A DNA stretch of 64,000 nt, taken from contig CAMYPM010000005.1 of NCBI GenBank assembly GCA_947290775.1, forward strand, positions 29,575-93,574. Reading direction: 5' to 3'. Of this stretch, positions 45,267 through 54,730 are shown piece after piece. Within the stretch, counting starts at the first letter, position 1. Each line of letters starts with the position of its first letter. The notes beneath the pieces were generated by a model. It saw nothing but the letters and a program-made list of their open reading frames with translations, was not told the DNA's origin and searched no databases. Position numbers and translations under genes: made by a program. Source of the stretch: an uncultured Bacteroidales bacterium. GTDB taxonomy: Bacteria > Bacteroidota > Bacteroidia > Bacteroidales > Porphyromonadaceae.

Positions 45267-47774
45267 TTATATCAATTGTTTTTCTAAAGCCAGATCAAGG
45301 ACTTCTCTGATATCTTTTACATAATGAAAAGTAACTCCTTCAAGGTATTTTTGGTCTATCTGAGAGATATCTTTTTTATTTTCTACAGAAAGAATAATAT
45401 GTTCTATTTTTGCTCGTTTTGCAGCTAGGATCTTTTCCTTGATACCTCCTACAGGCAATACCTTTCCGCGAAGTGTCATTTCTCCGGTCATAGCTATGCG
45501 TGGGCGTATCTTTCGTTTGGCAAAAGCCGATACCATAGAAGTTGTCATAGTAATACCAGCAGAAGGACCATCCTTTGGCACAGCCCCTTCGGGTACGTGC
45601 AGATGCACTTCCGTATTCTTGAAGCTTTCAGATGGTATTCCTAACTCCTCGGCATGACTGCGTATATAATCAAAAGCAATAGATGCAGACTCTTTCATTA
45701 CATTACCCAAGTTACCGGTTAGTATCAAATTACCCTCTTTACCGGCATGGGTACTTGTTTCAATTAAAAGTATTTCTCCGCCTACACTGGTCCATGCTAA
45801 TCCGGTTACTACCCCATAGTACTCATTTCCTTCGTAAGTGTCACGAGAGAAGGGAGGAGGACCCAATAACTCCTTAACGAGCTTGAGGGTAAGTGCCTGT
45901 GGCTTGCTCTCTTTATTGTCAGCTATCGTGCGAGCCCTTTTTCTGCATAGTGCAGCTATTTGCTTGTCTAAGTTGCGTACTCCACTCTCTCGAGTATAGC
46001 CATCAATCAAAAGCTCTAAAACAGGGCGACTGAATTTGATGTCCTTAGCTTTTAAGCCATGCTCTTGAAGTTGACGAGGTATAAGGTGTTGGAGTGCTAT
46101 TTCTTGCTTCTCTTCATCTATATAGCCTGTAATTTGTACCAGCTCCATACGGTCTAAGAGTGGGTTAGAAATAGTTGATAGAGCGTTTGCAGTAGCTATG
46201 AAGAGAACTTTACTTAAGTCAAAGTCTATATCCACATAGCTGTCATGAAAAGCTACATTCTGCTCCGGATCCAACACTTCTAATAGGGCACTACTTGGAT
46301 CACCCTTGTAGTCGCGATCTATTTTGTCAATCTCGTCTAATACAATTACGGGGTTTGCTGAGCCACATTTCTTAATGCTCTGCATGATGCGTCCCGGCAT
46401 AGCCCCTATGTAAGTACGTCGATGGCCGCGTATTTCAGCTTCATCATGTACACCGCCTAAAGAGATACGAATATACTTCCTACCTAATGCGGTGGCAATG
46501 CTTCTTCCTAAAGATGTTTTCCCTACTCCGGGAGGCCCCCAAAGACATAGAATAGGAGCCTTCATGTCGTTGCGGAGCTTTAATACGGCTAAGTGCTCAA
46601 GGATGCGTTCCTTAATCAGATCTAATCCATAATGATCCTTATCCAGCTGAGCCTTTACCATATCTAAGTCAAACTGGTCATCGGTATATTCTCCCCAAGG
46701 AAGATCGAGTAAGGTCTCAATATACTGATATTGTGTAGCGTAGTCCGGACTTTGAGGATGCAAGTGCCTTAGTTTAGATATTTCCTTACTTACAGCCGCT
46801 GCAACGCTTTGATTCCACTTTTTTCCTTTGGCTCGTTCCTCAAGTTCTTTGATCTCTATATCATCTTCATCGCCATCACCAAGCTCCTTCCGTATCTGTT
46901 GGAGTTGTTGGGTGAGTACGTACTCCCTATTCTTCTTATCTAATTCGAACTTAGTCTTCGCACGGATACTATTTTTTAGATCCTGAATCTCATTTGCCTC
47001 TTGGAGATAGGGCATGAGTAGAGAGGCTCGCTTTTTGATGGAAGTGTTCCTTAGCAGCTCCTGCTTGATCTTGGGTCGTAATGTGAGAATGGAGGCCGAA
47101 AAGTTTACGATATGTATCGGGTCATAGCTGCTCTTAAAATGTGCGAGCATCATATTAGGAAGGTCATCGAATTGTTTTTCAACAAGTTCTATGGTAAGTT
47201 CCTTTACTGTCTCTATTAAAGCTAAAAACTCGTTATCTTGTTTGCTACGAGGAAGTGTCTCTTTCTGTATGGTCACTTTCGCCCGAAGGCCTTGGTCAGA
47301 TTTGCTTACCTCCCGGAGTCGAACTATCTCTTCAGCAACAACTAAAATGCCATTTGCCTCTTCTTGTTCTTCAGAAACTTCTTCATTGCTTACGAAGCTA
47401 ATTTGCTTTGCTATACGACACAGTACTCCTAGTGAATAAATATCAGTAGGCTCTAATTCTTCGGGAGCATTTTCTACTGTGCAAGCAACAACTGCATATA
47501 CACCGGATATACTATCCTCATCTGTTCTCTCTCCAAAACTACACTTGAACTCTTCTCTGTCTACAGACAGCGCATAGGCTTGACGTGTAAATAAAACATT
47601 GTTGCGCAGTGTAATGACCGGATAAACCTTGTCCGGAGTATGAGTAGTCTTTTTTGTATTTCCCATATCCTCTGCCGGAATTACCGGTAAAGGGATAGGT
47701 GATAGCACGCGCGTCTTGCCTGATGCCTCTGCATCCGGATTCCACGTGGTTTGGTATGGTGGATTTTTTCTCAT
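45267..47774 (-). CDS. lon: ATP-dependent protease La
   Basis: Lon degrades misfolded and regulatory proteins. An N-terminal LON substrate domain (VYPVITLRNNVLFTRQAYAL) is preceded by about 48 extra residues. The AAA module has GPPGVGKTSLGRS and VIVLDEIDKIDRD. The C-terminal peptidase domain has the catalytic Ser in PKDGPSAGITM and the Lys in GGIKEKILAAKR. At 835 residues it is a standard bacterial Lon. A strong hairpin (47791-47829) lies in its leader. Confidence 0.97.
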   Translation of the reverse strand: MRKNPPYQTTWNPDAEASGKTRVLSPIPLPVIPAEDMGNTKKTTHTPDKVYPVITLRNNVLFTRQAYALSVDREEFKCSFGERTDEDSISGVYAVVACTVENAPEELEPTDIYSLGVLCRIAKQISFVSNEEVSEEQEEANGILVVAEEIVRLREVSKSDQGLRAKVTIQKETLPRSKQDNEFLALIETVKELTIELVEKQFDDLPNMMLAHFKSSYDPIHIVNFSASILTLRPKIKQELLRNTSIKKRASLLMPYLQEANEIQDLKNSIRAKTKFELDKKNREYVLTQQLQQIRKELGDGDEDDIEIKELEERAKGKKWNQSVAAAVSKEISKLRHLHPQSPDYATQYQYIETLLDLPWGEYTDDQFDLDMVKAQLDKDHYGLDLIKERILEHLAVLKLRNDMKAPILCLWGPPGVGKTSLGRSIATALGRKYIRISLGGVHDEAEIRGHRRTYIGAMPGRIMQSIKKCGSANPVIVLDEIDKIDRDYKGDPSSALLEVLDPEQNVAFHDSYVDIDFDLSKVLFIATANALSTISNPLLDRMELVQITGYIDEEKQEIALQHLIPRQLQEHGLKAKDIKFSRPVLELLIDGYTRESGVRNLDKQIAALCRKRARTIADNKESKPQALTLKLVKELLGPPPFSRDTYEGNEYYGVVTGLAWTSVGGEILLIETSTHAGKEGNLILTGNLGNVMKESASIAFDYIRSHAEELGIPSESFKNTEVHLHVPEGAVPKDGPSAGITMTTSMVSAFAKRKIRPRIAMTGEMTLRGKVLPVGGIKEKILAAKRAKIEHIILSVENKKDISQIDQKYLEGVTFHYVKDIREVLDLALEKQLI

Positions 47775-47790
47775 TTGTTTTTCTCGTTAT

Positions 47791-47829
47791 CATATAGTGA
47801 GCCGGTAATGATTACCGGCCCACTATGTG
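47791..47829 (-). promoter_or_regulatory. stable hairpin in the lon leader
   Basis: A stem of about 17 bp (CATATAGTG and GCCGGTAA pairing with TTACCGGC and CACTATGTG, one internal mismatch and one G-U) with a 3-base loop ends 17 bases before the lon ATG. There is no T tract on either side, so it is not a normal terminator. It could be the 3' end of the M48 mRNA or a lon leader structure. Confidence 0.55.
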
Positions 47830-47910
47830 TGCAAAGTGAGATGCCGACTTTTAATTCACTTCATATCACATTGCCCGATTTGTAAACATTCAAGAAAAGC
47901 ATTTTGTTCA

Positions 47911-48732
47911 TTACTTTTTCTTTTGTGCTTGGTAAAGAGCTTGGGCTTCGGGCAGTGCTTTTTGAATAGCTTTGATACGACTTTCCTCACTTGGATGGGT
48001 GCTCAAGAACTCCGGCGGACGTTGTCCTTCAGAGGCTTTGCTCATCTTCTCCCAAAAAGTAACAGCCTCTGCAGGGTCATAGCCAGCCAAAGCCATAAAG
48101 GTAAGTCCAATAATGTCGGCTTCTTGTTCGTGCTTACGGCTATAGGGTAGTGTGACGGCTACTTGAGAACCCAACCCATAAGCTTGCTGGATTACTGATC
48201 GTACAACCGCATTCTCTTTACTAAAAGCAAGCCCTACTGCTTGACCTCCTATTTGGCGTAATATTTCCTGACTGAGCCGTTCGCTGCTATGACGTGCTAT
48301 AGCATGGCTTACTTCGTGAGAAATAACCGTTGCCAACTCAGCATCCGTCTTGCATAGAGGTAATATGCCTGTATAAACTACAATCTTGCCGCCCGGCATG
48401 CAGAAGGCATTTAAGCGCCTATCGGCTATCAGGTTCACTTCCCATTTCATCTGCTGAGCCAATTTAGTAGCATTGTGTGTGCGGAGGTAGTGGTCGGCTG
48501 CATTGGCAATGTTGTTACATACACGTAGCACACGATCAGTGGCCTGTTTGTCATTGCTGTGTGGCATCTGCGAAACAAACTTGCTATACTGAAGAGAACT
48601 TTCGGCTATGATCTGATTTTCCGGTACAAGGCTTAGCTGCCGTCTTCCTGAGACCGGTACCACTCCACAGCTACTTAAAAATAGCATTGTAAGCAATGTT
48701 AGAATGGTAATTTGTGTTGCTTTGTTTTTCAT
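47911..48732 (-). CDS. M48 family metallopeptidase, lipoprotein
   Basis: A zinc peptidase of about 273 residues. The signal peptide ends at a lipobox (LTMLFLSSCG), so it is anchored to a membrane facing the periplasm. The catalytic motif is HEVSH in LATVISHEVSHAIARH; the third ligand lies in HEQEADIIGLTFMA. It resembles the BepA/YfgC-LoiP class of periplasmic quality-control proteases. ATG 48732 gives a clean signal peptide; a TTG four codons earlier (48744) is also open. Confidence 0.9.
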   Translation of the reverse strand: MKNKATQITILTLLTMLFLSSCGVVPVSGRRQLSLVPENQIIAESSLQYSKFVSQMPHSNDKQATDRVLRVCNNIANAADHYLRTHNATKLAQQMKWEVNLIADRRLNAFCMPGGKIVVYTGILPLCKTDAELATVISHEVSHAIARHSSERLSQEILRQIGGQAVGLAFSKENAVVRSVIQQAYGLGSQVAVTLPYSRKHEQEADIIGLTFMALAGYDPAEAVTFWEKMSKASEGQRPPEFLSTHPSEESRIKAIQKALPEAQALYQAQKKK

Positions 48733-48762
48733 GAGAATGTACAACTCTAATTATTCTGTTTT

Positions 48763-50061
48763 TTAATTTTCTTCATCTATGATACCATAACGGGCGAAGC
48801 GAAGCCACTCCGCTAATTTGCGTTCTGGGGCACCAACATCTTGAGGTGAGTAGAAGCTCATTCCTTGCGCCTCTTGTGGAAGATACTCTTGCTCTGTATA
48901 ATGCCGCGGATAATCGTGAGGATATCGATAATCTTTCCCATAATTGAGCTTGTCGACCACTGAATTGACAGGGTTGCGTAGGGATATAGGAACAGCCAAA
49001 TTACCCGTCTCTTTTATATAAGCGAGTACTTTATTAATCGCTAAGTAAGCAGAGTTACTTTTAGGAGAACCTGCTAAGTAGATGATGGCTTCTGCTAAGG
49101 GAATACGACCTTCGGGCCATCCGATGAATTCCACCGCATTAGCCGCTGCCTGAGCCACTACCAGCGCTTGTGGGTTGGCTAAGCCGATATCCTCGGCTGC
49201 TGAGATCACCAATCTGCGTGCAATGAAGCGTGGGTTTTCTCCACCCTCAATGAGTCGACCCATCCAATAGATAGCCGCATCTGGATCGCTGCCGCGAATA
49301 CTTTTGATCATGGCTGAGGCTATGTCGTAGTGCAGATCGCCTAATTTGTCTATCGCCACCGGTTGACTCGCAACTAACTGCTCTACGAGTGTGTTGTTGA
49401 TTACGAGTGGTCGCTCTTTAGTGGAAATTACAATGAGTTCCAATAAGTTGAGGAGCTTACGAGCATCTCCTCCTGCGGCCAGTAATAGTTGCTCGGGTTC
49501 TTCTAAAGTGATATTTATTTTGCTGAGTACAGCGTCTTCGCTAATAGCTCGCTTTGCAAGAAGGAGCAGATCCTCTTTACTCAATGGCTCTAAAACAAAT
49601 ACCTGACAACGGGAGAGCAATGGACGAATTACCTCAAAGCCGGGGTTCTCTGTTGTAGCTCCGATTAATGTTACAACACCGCGCTCAATAGCAGCTAAAA
49701 GAGAGTCTTGTTGATTCTTTGAGAAACGGTGGATCTCATCAATGAACAGAATCGGCCGCTGTGCCGTAGCGAAAAGGGTTCGCGTATCATTTGTTGCGTC
49801 GGTCAGTACCTTGCGAACATCTGCAACACCACTTCCGGTGGCACTAAGTCTATAAAAAGGGGCTTTTACCGAAGCTGCAATGATTTCAGCCAGTGTGGTT
49901 TTCCCAATGCCCGGAGGCCCCCAGAGAATCATACTCGTGACAACTCCCCCATGTAGCATACGTCCTACAGGTGCATCCGGAGCTACTAAATGCCTCTGTC
50001 CGATATACTCATCTAAGCAGTGCGGGCGCATGCGCTCCGCCAATGGTCTCATTTCTCCCAT
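48763..50061 (-). CDS. rarA: replication-associated recombination protein A
   Basis: RarA (MgsA) is an AAA ATPase acting at stalled replication forks. The Walker A motif GPPGIGKTTLAE, Walker B LFIDEIHRFSKNQQD and sensor region GATTENPGFEV are present; the C-terminal oligomerisation domain includes YDIASAMIKSIRGSDPDAA and YWMGRLIEGGE. At 432 residues it has normal length. A TATCTTTG promoter box lies just upstream. Confidence 0.95.
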   Translation of the reverse strand: MGEMRPLAERMRPHCLDEYIGQRHLVAPDAPVGRMLHGGVVTSMILWGPPGIGKTTLAEIIAASVKAPFYRLSATGSGVADVRKVLTDATNDTRTLFATAQRPILFIDEIHRFSKNQQDSLLAAIERGVVTLIGATTENPGFEVIRPLLSRCQVFVLEPLSKEDLLLLAKRAISEDAVLSKINITLEEPEQLLLAAGGDARKLLNLLELIVISTKERPLVINNTLVEQLVASQPVAIDKLGDLHYDIASAMIKSIRGSDPDAAIYWMGRLIEGGENPRFIARRLVISAAEDIGLANPQALVVAQAAANAVEFIGWPEGRIPLAEAIIYLAGSPKSNSAYLAINKVLAYIKETGNLAVPISLRNPVNSVVDKLNYGKDYRYPHDYPRHYTEQEYLPQEAQGMSFYSPQDVGAPERKLAEWLRFARYGIIDEEN

Positions 50062-50074
50062 AACTTTTCTCTCA

Positions 50075-50082
50075 CAAAGATA
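50075..50082 (-). promoter_or_regulatory. -7 promoter box for rarA
   Basis: The reverse strand reads TATCTTTG 13 bases before the ATG at 50061, implying a very short leader. Confidence 0.5.
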
Positions 50083-50431
50083 GTGAATAGTACCCCATTT
50101 TATCTATTACTATTGATATTCAGTATTTACCGCCTATAATTTGCAAATAGTTACTTTTCCCCGACTTAAGGAAATGCTCGTACAACGCTCATATTGTAGT
50201 ATGACTCAATCGATCTCTGACTTCTTTTTTGAATGAAAGTCAAGTCTTATTCAGATAATCTAAATTAGATCTACTGTGGAAAGTTCGTTTTGGGAAACAA
50301 TGTGAAAATTAGTTGTTTAAAAGATCAATGTACTTCAGAGGATGTTTTGAGTATTTCTACTGTACTTTTCTTTGGAAACATCTCAACATATCGTACCGAA
50401 CTTTCAGATGTTTTAGGTGTATTTTAGAGAT
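50083..50431. other. AT-rich intergenic region, possible decayed 22-bp repeats
   Basis: There is no credible gene; the forward frame at 50313-50504 has no family features. AAAG cores at 50236 and 50280 lie 44 bases apart (two repeat lengths). A stretch near 50398-50417 matches a unit of array C at about 15 of 20 bases, and AAACATCT/AGATGTTT forms an inverted pair. This may be an old, eroded array. Confidence 0.35.
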
Positions 50432-50472
50432 AAAAAAACGGATGCGTCAAAGCTTTTACTCTGACGCACCCG
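50432..50472 (-). terminator. rho-independent terminator after the M3 peptidase gene
   Basis: On the reverse strand a 10 to 11-bp stem (50462-50472 with 50439-50449) with a 12-base loop is followed by seven T (50438-50432), downstream of the stop at 50505. Confidence 0.8.
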
Positions 50473-50504
50473 CTAAGGAAATCAGTTTTGTAGAACTGTT
50501 GTAA

Positions 50505-52634
50505 CTACTTTAAGCCACGAGCTTTGAGTAGAGAGGTTACATCCATCTGGTCATGACCGGTGAACTGGCTGAAGAGCCCCATTAGATCTTCAGAATTACC
50601 ACGAGAGAGAATGAGGTCACGGAAGCGATTGCCATTCTCTGCAGTAAGACCTCCGTGCTGTTTCATCCATTCGTAGATATCGCTTTCCAAAGCTTCTGTC
50701 CAAAGGTATGCATAATAACCGGCCGAGTATCCGTTGCTCCAAATATGGCGGAAATAGGTTGATTTATAGCGTGGAGGTACGGTGGCAAAGTCAACTCCAT
50801 ACTTCTTGAGTGCTTCGGCTTCGAAGGCCTCTACGTCAGCTATGTCGGCATCGGCTGCACTTAGCGTATGCCAGGACATATCAATAAGGCAGGCAGCTAC
50901 ATTTTCAGCTAGCGGCATTGCTTGGTTAAAGCTGAGGGCACGGAGCATTTTTTCTTGCAATTCCTTAGGCATTACTTCTCCTGTCTGATAGTGTAGTGCA
51001 TAGTGTGCGAATACGGTTGGATCAAGAGCTGCATGCTCGTTGAATTGAGAAGCAGTTTCCACAAAGTCACGAGGTACATTAGTACCACTTACAGATGGGT
51101 AGGTCTGGTTTGCAAAGATACCGTGGAGTGCATGACCAAACTCATGGAAGAATGTGGTAGTTTCATCCCAAGTCAAGAGACACTTCTCACCGGCGCTCGG
51201 CTTTCGTACATTACATACGTTGTAAATGACAGGCTTGTTACCTAATAGGAAGCTTTGCTCTACAAAGTTACTCATCCATGCACCACCGCTCTTTGAGGGA
51301 CGTGCATAGGGATCTAGCATAAAGAGGGCAATAACCTCTCCATTGGCATCCTTTACATCCCAACAGCGTACATCAGGATGGTATACAGGAATATCTGTGC
51401 GTGGCTCAAAAGTAAGTCCGTACATTTGGTTTGCTGCAAAGAAGATTCCATTATTGATTACGTTGTCAAGCTCAAAGTATTGGCTAAGAGTAGCTTCATC
51501 TACACCATATTTTTCTTTTCGAAGCTGCTCGGCAAAGTAAGGACGATCCCAGGCAGTGAGCTTATAGTCGGCTCCCATACTCTTTTGTGCAAAGGCCTCT
51601 ATTTCGGCATCTTCTTTAGCAAGTTTATCCTTTACGAGGGTAGCTAATTGAGTAAGCATGCTGATAGCATTCTCCGGTTTAGCTGCAAGCTGATCTGTGA
51701 GTTTCCAAGCAGCGAAGTTATCAAATCCAAGAATTTGCGCTTTCTCAGCACGTACCTTTACTAGTTGCTTTACAATATCTCGTGTGTCGTTAGCATCACC
51801 TTGTACGCATCGTCCAATACTTTTGTCAAAGAAAAGCTTGCGCGTATCTGCATTTTCCAAAGAAGCAAGTATGTCTTGCCCTGTAGTATTGTTCAAACGG
51901 AAGAGCCATTGTCCCTCTTTACCGGCTTCTTTAGCCGCAGTAGCGGCAGCGGCAAGTGTGCTTTCATCCAACCCCTTGAGTTGCTCTTTGTTTGTGATAA
52001 AAATAGGAGCATTGGTAGCTGCTGTCAGACGATTACCGAAGTCTGTCATCAGGGTAGACTCTTTTTGGTTAAGCTCTTTCAATTTAGCTTTGTCAGCATC
52101 GTTTAACAATGCTCCGCTCCGTACAAAGCCTTCGTAGGTTAGCTTAAGTACTCGTCTCCCCTCGGGGTCAATTGCGGATTGATCGCCATCGTAGATCGTC
52201 TTGATGCGCTGGAAAAGCGCATCATTCATACTGATTGAGTCGTAGTGAGCACTCAGTTTAGGAGTAATCTCGCTTTCAATAGCCATCAGTTCATCGTTTG
52301 TATCTGCACTAGTTAGGGCAAAGAAGATCGCTGAAACTCGGTTTAATGCCACACCACTTTTCTCCATGGCTACGATAGTATTCTCAAATGTAGGTGCCTC
52401 AGAATTATTGGCAATAGCCTCTATTTCAGCAGAGTGTATGCGCATTGCTTCGTAGAATGCGGGTTTATAATGCTCCACCTTAATAGAGTTAAAATCCGGA
52501 GTGTTGAGATAGGTTTCTGCCGGATTGAGTAGTGGGTTATTTGCCAAATCTCCGGTAGCATCTTTCTTATTGTTACACGATGCAATCATAAGCGTAACAG
52601 CTATAATAGCTAATAAATGACTAAAATGTTTCAT
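50505..52634 (-). CDS. dcp: M3 family peptidyl-dipeptidase (Dcp-like), lipoprotein
   Basis: A 709-residue zinc metallopeptidase that removes C-terminal dipeptides. The catalytic HEFGHALHGIFA motif is present, with the downstream NVPRDFVETASQFNEH block typical of the M3A group. A signal peptide with lipobox (AVTLMIASCN) predicts a lipoprotein facing the periplasm or the surface, unlike cytosolic E. coli Dcp. This fits a proteolytic, peptide-feeding organism. It lies 57 bases after xseB and ends at a strong terminator. Confidence 0.92.
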   Translation of the reverse strand: MKHFSHLLAIIAVTLMIASCNNKKDATGDLANNPLLNPAETYLNTPDFNSIKVEHYKPAFYEAMRIHSAEIEAIANNSEAPTFENTIVAMEKSGVALNRVSAIFFALTSADTNDELMAIESEITPKLSAHYDSISMNDALFQRIKTIYDGDQSAIDPEGRRVLKLTYEGFVRSGALLNDADKAKLKELNQKESTLMTDFGNRLTAATNAPIFITNKEQLKGLDESTLAAAATAAKEAGKEGQWLFRLNNTTGQDILASLENADTRKLFFDKSIGRCVQGDANDTRDIVKQLVKVRAEKAQILGFDNFAAWKLTDQLAAKPENAISMLTQLATLVKDKLAKEDAEIEAFAQKSMGADYKLTAWDRPYFAEQLRKEKYGVDEATLSQYFELDNVINNGIFFAANQMYGLTFEPRTDIPVYHPDVRCWDVKDANGEVIALFMLDPYARPSKSGGAWMSNFVEQSFLLGNKPVIYNVCNVRKPSAGEKCLLTWDETTTFFHEFGHALHGIFANQTYPSVSGTNVPRDFVETASQFNEHAALDPTVFAHYALHYQTGEVMPKELQEKMLRALSFNQAMPLAENVAACLIDMSWHTLSAADADIADVEAFEAEALKKYGVDFATVPPRYKSTYFRHIWSNGYSAGYYAYLWTEALESDIYEWMKQHGGLTAENGNRFRDLILSRGNSEDLMGLFSQFTGHDQMDVTSLLKARGLK

Positions 52635-52691
52635 ACTGATTGAAATATAATTCAGATGTTTTGTTCGTTTTGAATTGATGATATTAAAGAA

Positions 52692-52961
52692 TCATTCTGC
52701 CGAAGAATCTGTAGCGGTGACTACTTGAATGCCTTCTGTCTCATCAAGCGAAGATATAAGTTCATCAATTTGCTTATCTGTAGCGAGCAATTTCTGCTTG
52801 CAGAAGACAATCAAGCTTTTAGCCTCTTCTGCAAGACGAAGAAGAAGATCAACATCCGGCTCATCTTGCTCTATGATGCAAATGATTTCCGAAAGACGAT
52901 CCATAGCTTCCGTATAAGTGCCTCCTAAAGAGGTGAGTGTTTCTTTTCCTTTATCCTCCAT
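52692..52961 (-). CDS. xseB: exodeoxyribonuclease VII small subunit
   Basis: XseB binds the XseA catalytic subunit. The 89-residue protein has the helical XseB pattern: TYTEAMDRLSEIICIIE, then LLRLAEEAKSLIVFCKQKL. It is slightly longer than usual because of a Glu/Ser-rich tail. xseA is normally adjacent but is not found next to it or elsewhere in this window. A TATATTTG box lies just upstream. Confidence 0.82.
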   Translation of the reverse strand: MEDKGKETLTSLGGTYTEAMDRLSEIICIIEQDEPDVDLLLRLAEEAKSLIVFCKQKLLATDKQIDELISSLDETEGIQVVTATDSSAE

Positions 52962-52968
52962 ACTTACG

Positions 52969-52976
52969 CAAATATA
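52969..52976 (-). promoter_or_regulatory. -7 promoter box for xseB
   Basis: The reverse strand reads TATATTTG seven bases before the xseB ATG at 52961. Transcription would start at or next to the ATG, as for prmC. Confidence 0.4.
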
Positions 52977-53049
52977 AGCATTTCTTAAATTTTATAACTG
53001 TAATGCATTCTTCTTCTGCCGTAAAGCTCTTACCCCAATGGCATTACAC

Positions 53050-53082
53050 CTCTCTTAGAAAATCCTTTTTAAGAGAGTTTTT
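53050..53082 (+). terminator. hairpin with T tract between DUF695 and xseB genes
   Basis: CTCTCTTA pairs perfectly with TAAGAGAG around a 12-base loop. The T5 tract is on the forward strand although both flanking genes run in reverse, so the terminator sense is unclear. Confidence 0.45.
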
Positions 53083-53150
53083 AGTTCCTAACTAAATAGG
53101 ACAATATGAGAAGAACTCATAGGGGTTTGCTATTTCCTGCTTTATCCTTT

Positions 53151-53597
53151 TTATTCTTCCTCTTCTTTGATGATAGGTTCCTCCGGTACGAGGTTAAGAT
53201 ACTCCTCCCAATCGGGATCACGCTCTGCCTCAAAGGAGAGGGGGAGTTCTTCCATTTCCTCTAAAGCCTCGTTGAGTCGCTCAAAGAAAACGTCTAAGTT
53301 GCGAGCATAATAGATCCAACCCTTTTCACCACCGCCAAGGTATTGGAATGCCAAAATGGCCAATTTATCGCCTTCCATAACCGGACGAAGGGCATTCTCA
53401 ATGGCCTCTATGGTAGCGTAAGAGGATGTGGCTGGCATGCCCTCTCCATCAGAAGAGTAAGGATAGCGGATTTCAATACGTATAGGTAGCTTGCCACTTG
53501 CGATGAAAGCCTCCAAGTCAAGACGGCGTGATATGATTACACTCGTGCCATTTTCTTTTTCGGCTAATAAAGTTTGCCAATTGTCGCTTAGTACCAT
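53151..53597 (-). CDS. DUF695 domain protein
   Basis: A 148-residue cytosolic protein matching DUF695: an N-terminal IISRRLDLEAFIASGKLPIRIEIRY-type strand region, the GDKLAILAFQYLGGGEKGWIYY core and FFERLNEAL. The C-terminus is acidic. Function unknown. It lies 24 bases after the BASS transporter gene, so the two are probably co-transcribed. Confidence 0.75.
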   Translation of the reverse strand: MVLSDNWQTLLAEKENGTSVIISRRLDLEAFIASGKLPIRIEIRYPYSSDGEGMPATSSYATIEAIENALRPVMEGDKLAILAFQYLGGGEKGWIYYARNLDVFFERLNEALEEMEELPLSFEAERDPDWEEYLNLVPEEPIIKEEEE

Positions 53598-53621
53598 GGT
53601 ATAGGTCGATTAGTCGTTTTC

Positions 53622-54584
53622 TTATTCTTTGGTTTCCGTTACTGCAGCTTGCTTTTCCTTATGTGAGTGAATCATCATTTGAATCGCATTAAAGAGATTT
53701 TGCCAAATCGAGTAGGCTGCCATGGCTACTGCTGAAAGAGGATTTAGGTAGACCTGACACATCCAAATGGCTAGGCTGGAGTTCTTTTGTCCTAAACTTT
53801 GTCCTAAAGTGATGGATTCACCTAATGTCTTCTTGCTTAAGTATTTCCCCACTGTAAACTGTATGATACACACTACTAATCCTACTCCGGCCAACAGAAT
53901 CATGGTGGGTATCTCCTCCGCAGGTTCGAGCGACATATAGTGTACTGTTTTGGCAATGACTATGGCAAGTGTAACAACCCAAAGCCAAAAAGCCGCAGAA
54001 GGGATTTTCTCAATGGTCTTTAGAACGCGCGGCATGTATCGACGAACTGTAGAAGAGAGTAGGATGGGAACGATAATTAATGGCATTACCTGCTTCATTA
54101 TGTACCAAGTGGAAGCGAAGAAGCTTAGTTCTCCCGGAGCAATCCAGCTGAAAAGCAGTGGGGCAATCACAGTTATTGCCGCAGAAGTAAGCAATACATA
54201 GGATACCCCTACAGATACGCTACCTCCCAATATGCCGATAATAACCGGAGAGGCACTAGCTGCCGGGCAAAGAAAACAAGCTAAAGCACCCTCAGCTACT
54301 ACTGGAGGAAAGATAAGTTTGAGCAAAAAGTAACTTGCAATAGCTAAGGCAACTTGGAATAGCTGCATGCCTATTAGAACCGGGGAAAGACGTATCTTCG
54401 TTAAATCTACCCTTACAAAGGAGAAAAAAAGCATGGCAATGATGCAATAGGGTACCAAAAAGCCCAAAAGCGAAATGTATCGATACCCAACCACCCCTAC
54501 TGTTATAGTAATGGGAAGTGCATAGTCTTTCGCACGCTTTAGAAAGCGTGCCGGCATATGATAATGCCCTTCATTGGAACGCAT
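53622..54584 (-). CDS. BASS/SBF-like transporter
   Basis: A polytopic membrane protein of 320 residues with about nine to ten helices, resembling the bile acid:sodium symporter family. The conserved crossing region GALACFLCPAASASPVIIGI is visible, and GESITLGQSLGQKNSSLAIW is the second such motif. Substrates in this family range from bile acids to pantoate and pyruvate, so none is assigned. A Met ten codons in gives a shorter start. Confidence 0.8.
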   Translation of the reverse strand: MRSNEGHYHMPARFLKRAKDYALPITITVGVVGYRYISLLGFLVPYCIIAMLFFSFVRVDLTKIRLSPVLIGMQLFQVALAIASYFLLKLIFPPVVAEGALACFLCPAASASPVIIGILGGSVSVGVSYVLLTSAAITVIAPLLFSWIAPGELSFFASTWYIMKQVMPLIIVPILLSSTVRRYMPRVLKTIEKIPSAAFWLWVVTLAIVIAKTVHYMSLEPAEEIPTMILLAGVGLVVCIIQFTVGKYLSKKTLGESITLGQSLGQKNSSLAIWMCQVYLNPLSAVAMAAYSIWQNLFNAIQMMIHSHKEKQAAVTETKE

Positions 54585-54617
54585 TGATTAGTCCTCTCCC
54601 TCTTGCTACTAATGGGA

Positions 54618-54625
54618 CAAAGTTA
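54618..54625 (-). promoter_or_regulatory. -7 promoter box for the BASS transporter
   Basis: The reverse strand reads TAACTTTG 33 bases before the ATG at 54584. Confidence 0.5.
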
Positions 54626-54730
54626 GTGATTTGTTACGTATCATGCTCTTTGAAAATGGGATTGTAAAAAAACGAACGGTAATGAACTAAATACCGCATC
54701 GTAAAGCTATCAAGATGGATACATAATATC

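Noticed and set aside
50313..50504. Forward ORF of 63 codons
   Set aside because: AT-rich with Cys/Phe/Arg bias, no family features, and its end overlaps the M3 peptidase terminator.
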